A stretch of DNA of 64,000 nt, from contig NZ_CP130427.1 in the NCBI RefSeq assembly GCF_030518795.1, positions 930,001 to 994,000 of the forward strand, written 5' to 3'. Positions 26,870 through 36,200 of the stretch are shown in pieces. This DNA comes from Micromonospora sp. NBRC 110009 (lineage in GTDB: Bacteria > Actinomycetota > Actinomycetes > Mycobacteriales > Micromonosporaceae). The position numbers and the translations under genes are program-made. Each line of letters starts with the position of its first letter. Within the stretch, counting starts at the first letter, position 1. Below the pieces are notes generated by a model. The model searched no databases, had not been told where the DNA came from, and saw nothing but the letters and a program-made list of their open reading frames with translations.

Positions 26870-27366
26870 CGGTTGCCCCGGGCGGGCACCCGACGGATCC
26901 CACCGGACACGGGGCCGGTGGGATCCGCGGGTTCACCGTCCTCTACGACGCCCACTGCCCGCTCTGCCGGGCCGCCCGGCAGTGGCTCGCGTCGCGGGCC
27001 CAGCTCGTACCCCTGGAATTCGTGCCGGCCGGCTCGGCGGAGGCCCGGCGGCGCTTCCCCGGGCTCGACCACGACGCCGCGCTGCGGGACCTGACCGTGA
27101 TCGCCGACACCGGCGCGGTCTACGCCGGCGACGGCGCGTGGTTCGCCTGCCTGTGGGCGCTGGCCGACCACCGGGCGACCGCCGAGCGGCTGGCCCGTCC
27201 GCACCTGCTGCCGCTGGCCCGGCGGATCGTGGCGACCGCCTCCTCCGTACGCGAACTGGTCCGCGAGCCCTGGCCGGACCCGGGATACGGTGAGGACGAT
27301 GACCGAGCAGACTGCGCCGACGAGCGCTGCGGATGGCCCGTCCACCGGGGCGACCGCCCGGGGTGA
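26866..27366 (+). CDS. DCC family thiol-disulfide oxidoreductase (DUF393)
   Basis: 166 residues with the DCC signature YDAHCPLCRAARQWL (CxxC at about 31-34) and a typical DRAT-like middle. Members are predicted redox proteins; no substrate is established. It overlaps the upstream membrane gene by 4 bases and the downstream TetR gene by 68 bases. Confidence 0.88.
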   Translation: MTVAPGGHPTDPTGHGAGGIRGFTVLYDAHCPLCRAARQWLASRAQLVPLEFVPAGSAEARRRFPGLDHDAALRDLTVIADTGAVYAGDGAWFACLWALADHRATAERLARPHLLPLARRIVATASSVRELVREPWPDPGYGEDDDRADCADERCGWPVHRGDRPG

Positions 27367-28006
27367 GCAGACCCGGCAGTTGATCCTGGACACCGCCATG
27401 CGGCTGTTCCGCGAGCGGGGATACGCGCGCACCACGATGCGCGCCATCGCCCAGGAGGCCGGCGTCGCGGTGGGCAACGCCTACTACTACTTCGACTCCA
27501 AGGAACACCTCATCCAGGAGTTCTACGCGAACACCCAGCACGAGCAGCGGGCCGCGGCCGGGCCGGTGCTCGACCGGGAGCGGGACTTCTCGGGCCGGCT
27601 CGCCGGGGTGCTGCATGCGGGCATCGACGTGCTGACGCCCTACCACTCGTTCGCCGCCACCTTCTTCAAGACGGCGGCCGAGCCGACCTCGCCGCTGAGC
27701 CCGTTCTCCGCCGAGTCCTCCGACGCACGGGAGGCGTCGGTCGCGCTCTTCCGGGAGGTGCTGGAGGGTTCCGACGCCCGGCTCGACCCTGAGCTGCGTC
27801 CGGCGCTGCCGGAGCTGCTCTGGCTGGCCTACATGGGCGTGGTGCTCTACTGGGTGCACGACCGGTCGCCGGAGCAGGTGAAGACGCGGCAGCTGATCGA
27901 CGGCGTGGTGCCCCTGGTCGACCGGCTGGTGGGGCTGTCCCGGCTGCGGGTGCTGCGGCCGGTCACCCGCCAGGCACTCGCCCTCATCCACACGTTGCGT
28001 CACTGA
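27299..28006 (+). CDS. TetR family transcriptional regulator
   Basis: 235 residues with an N-terminal TetR HTH (about 25-72: ILDTAMRLFRERGYARTTMR and AGVAVGNAYYYFDSKEHL) and a helical ligand domain. The start lies 68 bases inside the DCC gene; no alternative in-frame start is better. The operators TTGAACACGTTCAA and TTGAACGCGTTCAA upstream of the operon are the probable targets, so the operon is likely self-regulated (inferred). Confidence 0.93.
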   Translation: MTEQTAPTSAADGPSTGATARGEQTRQLILDTAMRLFRERGYARTTMRAIAQEAGVAVGNAYYYFDSKEHLIQEFYANTQHEQRAAAGPVLDRERDFSGRLAGVLHAGIDVLTPYHSFAATFFKTAAEPTSPLSPFSAESSDAREASVALFREVLEGSDARLDPELRPALPELLWLAYMGVVLYWVHDRSPEQVKTRQLIDGVVPLVDRLVGLSRLRVLRPVTRQALALIHTLRH

Positions 28007-28130
28007 CGGTCGGCGGCCGCCGAGGCGAAACCGCAGGTCACTACCGGACAGCCGGCACCTGCCCGACACCCCTTGCCTGCCACCTTCTCGACACCTAGCG
28101 TTACCAGGGACGGACCTGGGAGGAGAGGCT

Positions 28131-28166
28131 GCGGACCGTGGATCCGGCCCGGGATCCACGGTCCGC
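28131..28166. terminator. Bidirectional terminator between TetR and GNAT genes
   Basis: GCGGACCGTGGATCC (28131-28145) and its exact reverse complement (28152-28166) flank a 6-base loop, between two convergent genes. Confidence 0.8.
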
Positions 28167-28176
28167 GCCCCATCCG

Positions 28177-28842
28177 TCAGCGCGGGAAGACCCCGTACGA
28201 CGTCCAGCCCCGGTCCGGGAACCCGGCCGCCTCGGCCACCCGGGCCGAGGCGTCGTTGTCGAAGTTGTGCAGGTAGGTGGGGACGGCTCCCTCGTCGAGC
28301 ACCCGGCGGGCCGCCTGCGCGACCAGCCGCCGGGCCAGGCCGCGCCCCCGGACGCCAGGGACCGTGCCGACCGCCAGCTCGTGCCCGTACGCGTCGTGCC
28401 GCTTGATCCCCGCGCCGGCCAGGTACCGGCCATCGGCGTCCCGGACCACCAGCACGTCCCGGTCGAACAGGCGCAGCCAGGGCGGGAGCCCGGGCGCGGT
28501 CGGCGGGGTCCACTCCCCGACGTCGGCCAGCGGCGCCGGGGCGGTGCTCCACCGGAACAGCCCGGCGTGCGTGGTGAACTCCGGCGACCCGACCGCCGCC
28601 GGCAGGGCGGGCAGCAGCTGCTCGATCGGTCGCCCGCGCACGAGGGCCCGCACCGCGTCCGCCCGGTCGGGTGGCACCGACAGGATCGCGCGGTCGGGTG
28701 CGGCGACGGCGACGGCCGGGCGCAGCCGACCGTCCCAGGCCGGCCGGGCCCGGCGGTGCGAGCGGACCACGTGCAGCCCGGGACCGGCCGGCCACTGTCC
28801 CAGCCAGGTCGCCAGGTGCAGGAACAACCGCCGGTCGAGCAC
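28177..28842 (-). CDS. GNAT family N-acetyltransferase (221 aa)
   Basis: The acetyl-CoA motif VPGVRGRGLARRLVAQAARR lies at about 165-185, with LHNFDNDASARVAEAAGFP after it. The first 100 residues are an additional helical region; the overall shape resembles other actinobacterial GNATs that match the DUF4081/GNAT type. GTG start with GAGGAGG about 10 bases upstream. Substrate unknown. Confidence 0.88.
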   Translation of the reverse strand: MLDRRLFLHLATWLGQWPAGPGLHVVRSHRRARPAWDGRLRPAVAVAAPDRAILSVPPDRADAVRALVRGRPIEQLLPALPAAVGSPEFTTHAGLFRWSTAPAPLADVGEWTPPTAPGLPPWLRLFDRDVLVVRDADGRYLAGAGIKRHDAYGHELAVGTVPGVRGRGLARRLVAQAARRVLDEGAVPTYLHNFDNDASARVAEAAGFPDRGWTSYGVFPR

Positions 28843-28993
28843 CGCGGCGACACCTCCTCACCCGCCGGGCCGTCGGCCCACGCCCCGCCGCGATCACGGT
28901 ACGCCCGCCGGGCCGGTCACCCCGTAAGAACCTGGCAATAGATCAACTGCCCCGCCCGTCGATACGCTGGGCCGCACGACGGGGAGGTCCGCG

Positions 28994-29689
28994 GTGGCGC
29001 AACGGGTGCTGGTGGTCGACGACGACCGGACGGTCGCCGACGTGGTCTGCCGCTACCTGGAGCACGCCGGCTACGAGGTCGACCACGTCGGGGACGGGGC
29101 GGCCGCGCTGGCCGCCGTGGCCCGGCAGCCGCCGCACCTGGTGGTGCTGGACCTGATGTTGCCCGTGCTGGACGGGCTGGAGGTCTGCCGGCGGCTGCGT
29201 GAGCGGCCGGACGGCGTACCCATCGTCATGCTGACCGCGCGCGGCGACGAGGCCGACCGGGTCCTCGGCCTGCAACTCGGCGCGGACGACTACCTGAGCA
29301 AGCCGTTCTCCCCGCGGGAGCTGGTGCTACGGGTCCGCTCGGTGCTGCGCCGGGCCGGCGGCGAGCCGGCCCTCGTACCCCCGGCGGTGCTCTCCGACGG
29401 CGGCCTGGAGGTGGCGACCGGGCCCCGGGTGGCCCGGCTGCACGGCCGGGAGCTGACCCTGACCCTGCGCGAGTTCGACCTGCTGGCGCACCTGATGCGG
29501 CACCCGTCGCGGGCGTTCCGCCGGGCCGAGCTGCTGGACCGGGTGTGGGGGTGGAGCTTCGGCGACCAGTCCACGGTGACCGTCCACGTGCGACGGCTGC
29601 GGGAAAAGATCGAGGCCGACCCGGCGAATCCCCGGCGGATCGTCACCGTGTGGGGCGTCGGCTACCGCTACGAGCCGGCCGATGCGTGA
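28994..29689 (+). CDS. OmpR/PhoB family response regulator
   Basis: 231 residues: receiver domain with acidic DD at 9-10, phospho-acceptor D53 in VVLDLMLP and Lys in SKPFSPREL, and an OmpR winged helix in the C-terminal 100 (TLREFDLLAHLMRHPSRAF, VTVHVRRLREKI and VWGVGYRYEP). GTG start with GGGGAGG upstream. It overlaps the sensor kinase by 8 bases; together they form a two-component system of unknown signal. Confidence 0.95.
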   Translation: MAQRVLVVDDDRTVADVVCRYLEHAGYEVDHVGDGAAALAAVARQPPHLVVLDLMLPVLDGLEVCRRLRERPDGVPIVMLTARGDEADRVLGLQLGADDYLSKPFSPRELVLRVRSVLRRAGGEPALVPPAVLSDGGLEVATGPRVARLHGRELTLTLREFDLLAHLMRHPSRAFRRAELLDRVWGWSFGDQSTVTVHVRRLREKIEADPANPRRIVTVWGVGYRYEPADA

Positions 29690-30710
29690 CCTGGCGCTGA
29701 TCTTCGGGGCGGCGCTGGTCGCCGCGCTCGCGGTCGGCCTGGCCGGCGCGGTCACGCTGCGTCTGCTGCGCGGCCGGTCGATCATCGGGCACATCTTCGT
29801 GCTGCTGGCCACGACGGTGGGCGCGGTGGTGGCCGGGGTGGCGGTCGTGGCCGAGGCCATGTTCCTCTCCCCGCACGACCTGGAGGTCGTGCTGATCACG
29901 GTGTCCGCCGCCGCCGCGGTGAGCCTCGCGGTCGGCCTGCTCTTCGGTCGCCGGCTGGCCGCCGCCGCGGTCTGGGCCGACCAGGCCCGGGAGCGCGAGC
30001 GCCGGATCGAGAAGGGCCGCCGGGACCTGGTCGCCTGGGTCTCGCACGACCTGCGCACTCCGCTCGCCGGGCTGCGGGCGATGGCCGAGGCGCTGGAGGA
30101 CGGGGTGGTCCGGGACCCGGAGACGGTGGCCGAGTACCACCGCCGGATCCGGGTGGAGACCGACCGGATGACCCGGCTGGTCGACGACCTGTTCGAGGTG
30201 TCCCGGATCAACGCCGGCGCGCTGCGGCTGTCGCTGTCCGCGGTGCCGCTCGCCGACGTGGTGTCGGACGCTCTGGCCAGCAGCGCGCCGCTGGCCGCCG
30301 CGCGCCGGATCCGGCTGGTCGCCGCCGAGTCGGGCTGGCCGACGGTGACCGCGAGCGAGCCGGAGCTGGCCCGGGTGGTGGGCAATTTGCTGCTCAACGC
30401 GATCCGCTACACCCCCGAGGACGGCACGGTACGGGTGGACGCCGGCCGCGACTCCGACACCGCGTGGCTGGCGGTGGCGGACACCTGCGGCGGCATCCCC
30501 GAGGCGGACCTACCCCGGCTGTTCGACGTGGCGTTCCGGGGCGAGCCGGCCCGCACCCCGCGCCCGGGCAACGGTGGCGGCGCGGGATCGGGCGGGTTGG
30601 GCCTGGCGATCGTGCGCGGGCTGATTGAGGCGCACGGCGGGCGGGTAGACGTACAGAACATCACCGACGGCTGCCGGTTCGTGGTCCGGCTGCCGGCGGC
30701 GGGAACCTGA
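29682..30710 (+). CDS. Sensor histidine kinase
   Basis: 342 residues with two or three membrane helices in the first 90 residues and almost no external sensor loop, so the signal is perhaps perceived in the membrane. A HisKA motif SHDLRTPLAGLR with H122 is followed by HATPase boxes NLLLNAIRYTPEDG, ADTCGGIPEADLPRLF and GSGGLGLAIVRGL. Partner of the response regulator just upstream. Confidence 0.95.
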   Translation: MRDLALIFGAALVAALAVGLAGAVTLRLLRGRSIIGHIFVLLATTVGAVVAGVAVVAEAMFLSPHDLEVVLITVSAAAAVSLAVGLLFGRRLAAAAVWADQARERERRIEKGRRDLVAWVSHDLRTPLAGLRAMAEALEDGVVRDPETVAEYHRRIRVETDRMTRLVDDLFEVSRINAGALRLSLSAVPLADVVSDALASSAPLAAARRIRLVAAESGWPTVTASEPELARVVGNLLLNAIRYTPEDGTVRVDAGRDSDTAWLAVADTCGGIPEADLPRLFDVAFRGEPARTPRPGNGGGAGSGGLGLAIVRGLIEAHGGRVDVQNITDGCRFVVRLPAAGT

Positions 30711-30768
30711 CGCATCGATCGTGCGTCATATTCATTTCCATACATGTACAACTTTCTCTGGGACGGTA

Positions 30769-30963
30769 ATGGTCATGCCGAATCAGCCGAATGACCGGTA
30801 CCAGCAGGACACCGAGAGCATCTGGCGGGCCGCGGACGAGGCCGGACGGTTCCCCGCGCAGTCCCGCTACCGGGACGCCCGGACCGACACGTCGCTCTCC
30901 TGGGCCGAGCTGAACGCACTGCCGGCCCGCACCTCCACCCGACTCGGCCTCAACACCCGCTGA
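30769..30963 (+). CDS. Small hypothetical protein (64 aa)
   Basis: The hydrophilic product is MVMPNQPNDRYQQDTE at the start, with SWAELNALPARTSTRLGL at the end. It lies in an AT-richer patch with a likely promoter (the interval before it holds ATTTCCATACATGT). Codon use is less extreme than its neighbours. No family recognised; it could start at either of two Mets (30769 or 30775). Confidence 0.45.
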   Translation: MVMPNQPNDRYQQDTESIWRAADEAGRFPAQSRYRDARTDTSLSWAELNALPARTSTRLGLNTR

Positions 30964-31080
30964 TCCGCACCAGAGGAAAGCGACGACACACCCGAGAGTT
31001 CCAGCACGGGTCTTCGTACATGCGTCGGGTAGCGTCTCCTGGTCCGAAATCCCGGTCCTACGACAGGAGATGCTCCGCGC

Positions 31081-31599
31081 ATGGGCAAGAAGACGATCCA
31101 CGTCTCCGACTTCAGCGGCCAGGTGCTGCGCCCCGACGACGAGGTGGTCAAGGTCGTCGTGCTGGAGCACCCCGACCTGGTCGCCGGGCCCGTGCAGCTG
31201 GACGCCACCCCGCTCGAGGTGGAGAGCATCGACGACGCGGCGCTGGACGTGGCGGTGGTGGAGATCCACGACCGGCACGGGGGCGGCGAGCCGCGGCGGG
31301 TGGTGCTGACCGCCAGCGAGTTCGACGCCATGGCCACCGACGTGCCGATGGCGCAGCTGCTGCGGACCGCCGAGCGGGTCAAGCCGCCGCGGGCGCGGCG
31401 GAGTGCGGAGAAGGTCGACCACGGCACGATCGAGCACGCCGGCAAGCCGCACCGGGGCCGGGTCACCGAGGAGGAGGCCCGGCTGGTGCGCGAGCACCTC
31501 GACGAGGTCAACAAGCGGCTGGCCGACGCCGGCCTGCGCCAGGTCGACCCGACCGACCCGGAGCACGCCGCCCGGTACGGCTTCCCCGCCACCGACTGA
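31081..31599 (+). CDS. Conserved hypothetical protein (172 aa)
   Basis: It starts MGKKTIHVSDFSGQVLRPDD: a beta-rich N-terminal domain (1-80), a basic linker (KPPRARRSAEK, about 100-112), and a helical acidic C-terminus (VTEEEARLVREHLDEVNKRL). The layout resembles a small nucleoid or regulatory protein, but I cannot place it in a family. SD AGGAGA about 12 bases upstream. Confidence 0.7.
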   Translation: MGKKTIHVSDFSGQVLRPDDEVVKVVVLEHPDLVAGPVQLDATPLEVESIDDAALDVAVVEIHDRHGGGEPRRVVLTASEFDAMATDVPMAQLLRTAERVKPPRARRSAEKVDHGTIEHAGKPHRGRVTEEEARLVREHLDEVNKRLADAGLRQVDPTDPEHAARYGFPATD

Positions 31600-31610
31600 C
31601 GTTGCCCGCC

Positions 31611-31649
31611 CGCCCCGGGCACGCGCCCCCGTGGCGCGTGCCCGGGGCG
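31611..31649. terminator. Bidirectional terminator, 17-bp perfect stem
   Basis: CGCCCCGGGCACGCGCC (31611-31627) is exactly complementary to 31633-31649 around a 5-base loop, between two convergent genes. Confidence 0.85.
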
Positions 31650-31656
31650 GTGCCGG

Positions 31657-32388
31657 TCAGGCCTTCTTCCGGGTGAGCTCGGCCAGCGCGCCGGTCACCG
31701 CGGCCTCCATGGTGTCCTTCTCCAGCCCCAGGCCGGCGAGCACGCCGTCGCCGCCCTCCTCCTCGATCAGGGCGAGCAGGATGTGCTCGGTGCCGATGTA
31801 GTTGTGGCCGAGCCGGAGCGCCTCGCGGAAGGTCAGCTCCAGGGCCTTCTTGCCGCGCGCGTCGTAGGGGATCAGGTCCGGGACCTGGTCGGCCTTCGCC
31901 GGCAGGGTCGCGGCGACCGCCTCCCGGAACCGCTCCAGGGACACGCCGCGCGCCTCGATCAGCTTGGGGGCGAGCGCGTCCGGATCGACGAGCAGGCCCA
32001 GGGCGAGGTGCGCGGCGCCGATCTCGGCGTTGCCCGCGGCCCGCGCCTCCTGCTGGGAGGCCATCACCACGTTCCGGGCCCGCGGCGTGAACCGGCCGAA
32101 GCCGGCGTTGGGGTCCAGCGCCGCCGCCGTCTCCGCCTTCGCGGCGGAGCGCTTCTGCGCGGCCTGCTTGCTGACACCCATGCTGCGACCGATCTCCGTC
32201 CAGGAGGCGCCGGAGCGGCGCGCCTGGTCGACGAAGTGGCCGATCAGGTGGTCGGCGACGTCGTCGAGGTGGTCGGCGACCAGCACGGCGTCGGCGAGTT
32301 GGTCCAGCGCGTCGGTGTGCGCCTTCTTGATGCCCTCGATCAGGTCGTCGAGGCGTACCGGCTGGGTCATCTTCAATGGCTCGGTCAT
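31657..32388 (-). CDS. Clp-N domain protein with N-terminal HTH (243 aa)
   Basis: Residues 15-90 carry an HTH (SWTEIGRSMGVSKQAAQKR, 62-80). The last 150 hold a double Clp amino-terminal domain (FTPRARNVVMASQQEARAAG, then IGTEHILLALIEEEGG) as in ClpC/ClpA, but no AAA+ ATPase. It may act as a transcription regulator that senses substrates through its Clp-N part, or as an adaptor. The ATG at 32388 lies 6 bases after a -10, so the mRNA is leaderless; two matching palindromes cover the promoter, consistent with autoregulation. Confidence 0.88.
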   Translation of the reverse strand: MTEPLKMTQPVRLDDLIEGIKKAHTDALDQLADAVLVADHLDDVADHLIGHFVDQARRSGASWTEIGRSMGVSKQAAQKRSAAKAETAAALDPNAGFGRFTPRARNVVMASQQEARAAGNAEIGAAHLALGLLVDPDALAPKLIEARGVSLERFREAVAATLPAKADQVPDLIPYDARGKKALELTFREALRLGHNYIGTEHILLALIEEEGGDGVLAGLGLEKDTMEAAVTGALAELTRKKA

Positions 32389-32437
32389 GCGTCAACCATA
32401 AGTTGACGCCTCCGTCGCGTCAACCATCGGTTGACGA
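32389..32437 (-). promoter_or_regulatory. Leaderless promoter covered by two operators
   Basis: Two palindromes with the shared core CGTCAAC/GTTGACG lie 28 bases apart (32389-32409 and 32417-32437). On the minus strand, TTGACG at 32418-32423 and TATGGT at 32395-32400 are a -35/-10 pair with 17-base spacing. The start codon at 32388 is 6 bases after the -10, so transcription would begin at the A of ATG. Repressor binding would cover both promoter elements. Confidence 0.75.
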
Positions 32438-32493
32438 TCACCGGCGGTGCCGACGGGCTAGGCTCAGCGACACGGCGGCGACGGGAGGCTGAC

Positions 32494-32790
32494 ATGGCGG
32501 ACTGGCTCGACGTGGACGCGCCGGAACTGCTCGGCCTGGCCGCTCGCCTGACCGAGCTGGCCGACCGGCTCGCCGCGGTCGACCAGCCCGACCCCGACGC
32601 GCTCCCGGCCCACCCGGACGGCCGTCCGGTCGGCGCAACCGCCGGACTCTGGCTCGACGAACTGCCCCGCACCGCGCATGACCTGTCCGAAGTGGCCGCC
32701 ACGGTCCGCGCGGTGGCCACGGCCGTGGCCCGGACCGACGAACAGCTCGCGGCCCGGTTCGCTCAGCTCGGCCGGGAGCCCGACCGGTGA
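32494..32790 (+). CDS. Small helical ESX/EspC-like protein (98 aa)
   Basis: Two helices flank a Pro-rich turn (DQPDPDALPAHPDG): LLGLAARLTELADRLAAV and TAHDLSEVAATVRAVATAVARTDEQL. The size and layout recall WXG100/EspC type VII secretion proteins; the canonical WXG is absent. SD GGGAGG 8 bases upstream of the ATG. The next gene overlaps it by 4 bases, and the convergent gene beyond encodes an EccC-type ATPase, supporting an ESX-related role (inferred). Confidence 0.6.
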   Translation: MADWLDVDAPELLGLAARLTELADRLAAVDQPDPDALPAHPDGRPVGATAGLWLDELPRTAHDLSEVAATVRAVATAVARTDEQLAARFAQLGREPDR

Positions 32791-33290
32791 GGGACGAGCC
32801 CTCCGACGCGGCGCGGGGCACGGCGGCGCAGTGGCTTTCCGCCCCCGACCGGGAGAGCGCGTGGCGGTGGGCGGAGGCCGCCCGCACCGCCCGGCAGGCC
32901 GCCGACGACCTGCACCGGCTCCGCGGCGAGCTGACCGGGCACTGGCGCGGCGGCCGGGGCCGGGACGACGCCGACGAGGTGCTGCGCCACCTCGCGCACC
33001 GGATGGAGGACGCGTACGCGGCGTACCGGCTGGTCGCCGAGGCCCTGGCGGTGTGGGACCGGGAGCTGGACCACGCCCGGCTGACCATCATGGAGGCACT
33101 CGACGAGGCACGACGGCTGGGCCTGACCGCCACCGGCGAAGGCACGGTCACCGCGGCGGGGGACGCGCCGATGGCCGTCCGCGCCGCCGCGCGCCGCCTC
33201 ACCGCCGCCGTATCGGAGGCGCTGGCCCACGCCGACGCCGCCCGCGCGCGGGCCACCGACACCATCGCCACCCTGCCGCCGCCCCGCTGA
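32787..33290 (+). CDS. Helical WXG-like protein (167 aa)
   Basis: Helices flank a W-R-G turn (ELTGHWRGGRGRDD, about 50-63), followed by a long helix with Tyr and Trp (MEDAYAAYRLVAEALAVWDR) and an Ala-rich C-terminal helix. This is the pattern of ESX substrate partners. GTG start in a GTGA overlap with the preceding gene; ends 8 bases from the convergent caspase-EccC gene. Confidence 0.6.
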   Translation: MRDEPSDAARGTAAQWLSAPDRESAWRWAEAARTARQAADDLHRLRGELTGHWRGGRGRDDADEVLRHLAHRMEDAYAAYRLVAEALAVWDRELDHARLTIMEALDEARRLGLTATGEGTVTAAGDAPMAVRAAARRLTAAVSEALAHADAARARATDTIATLPPPR

Positions 33291-33298
33291 GGTGATCG

Positions 33299-36200
33299 TC
33301 AGGGCTCCGACCACGCGGTCTGCACGACGCGTACGCCGTCGGTGCGCCGGACCAGGGTGCCCCGCCCGGGCGGCAGCGGCTGCGGCCGCAGCCCGCCCAG
33401 GATCGGCCCCTCGTCCCGGCTGCCGGACATCAGCAGGCCCGGGGACGCCAGGTCCCGCAGCCGCTGCAGCACCGGCTCGTAGAGCGCCCGCGCGGCCCCA
33501 CCGACCCGACGCGCGACGATCAGGTGCAGCCCGACGTCCCGGGCCTGCGGCAGCAGGTCGAGCAGCACGGTCAGCGGGTTGGTGCCGCCGGAGGCGACCA
33601 GGTCGTAGTCGTCGACCAGGAGGTAGAGATCGGGCCCCTGCCACCAGCTCCGGTCGCGCAACTGGGCCCGGGTCACCTCCGGGCCGGGCAGGCGTTCCTG
33701 CAGGGCGCTGCGGATCGAGCTGAGACCCTGACTGAACGCCTGACTCGACGGCGCGTAGTCGAGCAGGTGCTCGCCCTCCACCGCGCCGAGCAGGCCACGC
33801 CGGTAGTCGGCGATGACCAGCCGGGCCTGGGCCGGGGTGTACCGCTCGGCGATGCCCCGGGCGATCAGCCGCAGCAGGTTGGTCTTGCCGCACTCCGCGT
33901 CACCGAACACGGTCAGGTGCGGCTCGCCGGCCAGGTCCAGATGGACCGGGGCCAGCGCCGACTCGTCCAGCCCGATCGGCACCCCGGGCATCGCCGGGTC
34001 GCGCAGGTGGTTCAGCTCGGCGACGGTGAGCCGCCGCGGCAGCAGCCGCACCGGCGGCGCCGGCGGGCCCGGCCAGGCCCGGGCGGCCCGGTCGGCCAGG
34101 GCGGCGATGGCCTCCGCCAGGTCCGTCGCGTCGTGTGCACCGTCGATCCGGGCCAGCGCGGTCATGAAATGCAGCCGGCCCTTGGCCAGCCCGCGGCCCG
34201 GCGACGAACGGGGCACGTTCGCCGCCGCGTGCCGGTCGAACTCCGACTCCGCCGGATCGCCGAGCCGCAGCTCCAGCCGGGTGCCGAGCAGGTCCCGCAG
34301 GCTGGCCCGGATCTCGCTCCAGCGCAGCGCGGTGAGCACCACGTGCACGCCGTGGCCGAGGCCGCGCTGGGCGATCCCGGTGACCGCGTCGGCCAGGTCC
34401 TCGTACTCCTGGCGCAGAGCGCCCCACCCGTCGACCACCAGGAAGACGTCGCCGAACCGGTCGTCGATGGGCTCGCCGGCCGCCAGCGCGGCGCGGAGCC
34501 GGGCCATGGCCTCCGGGCCCCGGCGGGCGAAGTCGGCCTCCCGGGCGTCGATCAGCGCGTTCACCTCGGCGATCGTCCGCCGTACCGCCTCGGTGTCCCG
34601 CCGGCTGGCCACCCCGGAGACGTGCGGCAGCCGCTCCAGCGTCCCCAGCGCACCGCCGCCGAGGTCGAGGCAGAAGAACTGCACCTGCCGCGGGGTGTGG
34701 GTGAGGGCCAGGGCGGCCACCAGCGTCCGCACCAGGCTGCTCTTGCCGGACAGCGGTGCGCCGACCACGGCGACGTGCCCGCCACTGCCGGCCAGCTCCA
34801 GCACCAGCGGATCACGGCGCTGCTCGCGGGGCACGTCGACCACGCCGACCGGCACGCTGAGCGGCGCCGGCCGCTCGGCCACGGTCAGCCCCCGGGCCGG
34901 GTCGGTCAGCAGCGGCGGCAGCAGCTCGTCCAGGCTGGGCGGCTCACTCAGCGGCGGCAGCCAGATCTGGTGTGCGGGCGTGCTCCGCTCGCGCAACCGC
35001 TCCACCAGCACGTCGAGCATGCTCCGGCCGAGCAGCTCCGGCGGCAGGGCCTCGCCGCTCTCGCCCGGCCCCATCGGCCCCGAGACGTACGCCCCGCGGA
35101 ACGCCGTCATCGTCCCGGCCGCCTTGAGGTAGCCGTGCCCCGGCGCGATGGGCAGGTCGTACGCATCGGGCACGCCGAGCACCACCCGGCTCTCCATCGC
35201 GGAGAAGGTCCGCAGCCCGATCCGGTAGGACAGGTGGCTCTCCAGCCCGCGCAGCCGCCCTTCCTCCAACCGCTGGCTGGCCAGCAGCAGGTGCACCCCG
35301 AGGGACCGGCCGACCCGGGCCACCTGGACGAAGACGTCGATGAACTCGGGTCTGGCCGTCAGCAGCTCGGAGAACTCGTCGCAGATGACCAGCAGGGTGG
35401 GCAGCGGCGGCAGCGGCGCGCCCGCCGCCCGGGCCTGCTCGTACTCCCAGCGGCTGGCCCGGTTGCCGGCGCTGCGCAGCAGCTCCTGCCGGCGGAGCAG
35501 CTCGCTGGTCAGCGCGTCGGCCAGCCGGTCGATCAGGGCGAGGTCGTCGGAGAGGTTGGTGATCAGGCCGCTGACGTGCGGCAGCCCGGTCAACGGGGCG
35601 AAGGTGGCGCCACCCTTGAAGTCGATCAGGACGAGGTTCAGCTCCGCTGCGGAGTGCCGCGCCGCGAGGGCCACCACGAGGGTACGCAGCAGCTCGCTCT
35701 TGCCCGATCCGGTCGCCCCGACCAGCAGGCCGTGCGGGCCCATGCCGTCCTGGGCCGACTCCTTCAGGTCGAGCAGCACCGGCCGGCCGCGCTCGTCGAG
35801 GCCCAGCGGCACCCGCAGGTGGTCCGGGCCCAGCGGGGTGTGGCGCCCGTCGAAGGCCGCCAGCGCCGCCCGGTCGGGCAGCCCGAGGACGACCAGCGCG
35901 TCGTCCGGCTGCGCGTCGGCCAGCGCCGGCTCTCCCCCCGCCGTCGTCCCGATCGTGGTCGTTCCCCACGCCTCGGCGATCGCCAGCACCATCAGCCCGC
36001 TGCCCTCCGGCGCCGCGGCCTCCGTCTCCGCGTCGCCGTCGATGTCGCCTGCGGTCAGGTCGGGCAGGGCGATCCGGAAGGTACGCCGGCCGTGGATGGC
36101 CCAGCCCGGCGTGTTCAGCGGCAGCCGGGCCGCCTGGTCGGGGTTGACCAGCGACTCGTCCGGACGGGACAGCCGGGTCTCGATCCGGATCTGCGGCAGC

